From Rhodobacteraceae bacterium EhC02 (GTDB taxonomy: Bacteria > Pseudomonadota > Alphaproteobacteria > Rhodobacterales > Rhodobacteraceae), in assembly GCA_001650895.1 (NCBI GenBank), contig LXYH01000003.1, positions 1-64,000 of the forward strand: a stretch of 64,000 nucleotides of DNA, read 5' to 3'. Shown piece by piece: positions 63,251 through 64,000 of this stretch. A program made the translations under genes and the position numbers. Every line of letters starts with the position of its first letter. Positions within the stretch are counted from its first letter, which is position 1. A model generated the notes under the pieces. The model made no database searches and was not told the DNA's origin. It was given only the letters and a program-made list of their open reading frames with translations.

Positions 63251-63745
63251 ATGGCACAGATCGATTACGGACGCGCGGCGGGTTACTTCCTGCTGTCGGA
63301 CTTCGCCAAAGGCTTCAAACTGGGGCTGAAGTATTTCTTCGCGCCCAAGGCGACGCTGAACTACCCGCATGAGAAGGGCCCGCTGTCCCCCCGTTTCCGG
63401 GGTGAACATGCGCTGCGCCGCTATCCCAACGGCGAAGAACGCTGCATCGCCTGCAAGCTCTGCGAGGCCGTGTGCCCCGCGCAGGCGATCACCATCGACG
63501 CCGAGCCGCGCGCCGACGGCAGCCGCCGCACCACGCGCTATGACATCGACATGACCAAATGCATCTACTGCGGTTTCTGCCAGGAAGCCTGCCCTGTGGA
63601 TGCCATCGTCGAGGGGCCGAATTTCGAATTCGCCACCGAAACCCGCGAGGAGCTGTTCTACGACAAGGCCAAGCTTCTGGAGAACGGCGACCGCTGGGAG
63701 GCCGAGATTGCCCGCAACCTCGAACTGGATGCGCCCTACAGATGA
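63251..63745 (+). CDS. nuoI: NADH-quinone oxidoreductase subunit I
   Basis: A 164-residue ferredoxin-type subunit with two 4Fe-4S clusters (N6a, N6b). The motifs are [16 protein letters not shown] near 62-77 and [16 protein letters not shown] near 101-116. The start [20 protein letters not shown] and the amphipathic [16 protein letters not shown] fit the alphaproteobacterial/mitochondrial type. ATG 63251 is preceded by the nuoH end; the frame is open further upstream without similarity. It overlaps the next gene by ATGA. Confidence 0.97.
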   Translation: MAQIDYGRAAGYFLLSDFAKGFKLGLKYFFAPKATLNYPHEKGPLSPRFRGEHALRRYPNGEERCIACKLCEAVCPAQAITIDAEPRADGSRRTTRYDIDMTKCIYCGFCQEACPVDAIVEGPNFEFATETREELFYDKAKLLENGDRWEAEIARNLELDAPYR

Positions 63746-64000
63746 CCGATCCCAAAACCCCATTCGAGCTGATGATGGCCCAAGCCCAGGAAATGGTGAA
63801 AGCCATGAACCCGGCGCTGAGTTCCTTTGACCCCAAGGGGTTCGAGAAGATGTGGCCGACCATGCCCAAGGAAGCCATGGAAATGTGGTTCGGCAAGGGC
63901 ATCAGCAAGGACGGGCTGGACGCCAAGACACGGCTGCTGCTCACGCTGGCCGGGCTGACCATGCAGGGCGCGCAAAGCGACACCGCCCTGCGTCAGACCG
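63742..64000 (+). CDS. Carboxymuconolactone decarboxylase (AhpD-like) family protein, 3'-truncated by window edge
   Basis: 86 residues are visible, beginning [20 protein letters not shown] and containing [20 protein letters not shown], the helical core typical of carboxymuconolactone decarboxylase-like proteins before their CxxC region; the window ends before that motif. It overlaps nuoI by 4 bases, so it is cotranscribed. Related genes occur at this place in Rhodobacteraceae nuo operons; a thiol-redox role is possible but not shown. nuoJ and later genes are expected beyond the edge. Confidence 0.7.
   Translation, partial: MTDPKTPFELMMAQAQEMVKAMNPALSSFDPKGFEKMWPTMPKEAMEMWFGKGISKDGLDAKTRLLLTLAGLTMQGAQSDTALRQT

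Overview
The window is GC-rich, tightly packed alphaproteobacterial DNA, most likely from the Rhodobacteraceae (Rhodobacter/Paracoccus/Roseobacter relatives). The signs are a complex I operon interleaved with small unassigned genes as in Paracoccus and Rhodobacter, DUF5333 and DUF5337 proteins, an RTX-Hint protein typical of the family, the ivd-mcc leucine-degradation operon, and a short gene-end repeat (GTTTCTTCTTGC...AAATATCC). It looks like ordinary chromosome: I see no transposase, phage gene, tRNA, rRNA or CRISPR array.

Layout. 1-1236: 3' part of a photolyase/cryptochrome gene plus a small DUF2256 zinc-ribbon gene. 1354-5505: malate synthase G and GlcG, a class I glutamine amidotransferase-like hydrolase, and a flavodoxin-domain protein. 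5603-8101 (minus): RTX repeat protein with a C-terminal Hint domain. 8304-11725: Tat-exported molybdenum hydroxylase (iorB/iorA type) divergent from a TetR regulator. 11785-14858 (minus): tryptophan 2,3-dioxygenase, kynureninase and an SDR enzyme. 15011-16846: an exported metallo-beta-lactamase-fold protein with a broken metal site, an exported rhodanese and a membrane methyltransferase-like protein. 16971-20054: pntA-pntB. 20241-22518: DUF3422 protein and a convergent, overlapping thiosulfate-transporter-like gene. 22738-32186: a peptide ABC transporter (binding protein and two permeases on minus; fused double ATPase on plus) followed by three M20 metallopeptidase-fold amidohydrolases. 32221-39001: waaA and moaA, a lipoprotein, and glmU-glmS-alkD. 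39129-42424: gph, an MmgE/PrpD gene and a DegT-type aminotransferase. 42583-52083: a nine-gene leucine/isovalerate degradation operon. 52381-64000: complex I operon nuoABCDEFGHI with seven additional genes, running off the right edge.

How it fits together. The leucine operon carries isovaleryl-CoA through Ivd, biotin-dependent methylcrotonyl-CoA carboxylase (two subunits), methylglutaconyl-CoA hydratase and HMG-CoA lyase to acetyl-CoA and acetoacetate. The resulting NADH can feed complex I, and PntAB balances NADH and NADPH. MoaA supplies molybdopterin needed by the IorB-type enzyme.

The most interesting part is the accessory content of the complex I operon. NuoE carries an Ala/Pro/Lys-rich tail ending in a helix-hairpin-helix-like domain, and the next gene is a membrane-anchored protein ending in a close copy of that domain. 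Four further exported proteins (three predicted lipoproteins and a DUF5333 protein) each have exactly two cysteines in the mature part, as expected for one disulfide each. Other points worth checking are the degenerate MBL-rhodanese unit, three oriented copies of the gene-end repeat, and a near-identical tract shared by two tandem M20 genes.
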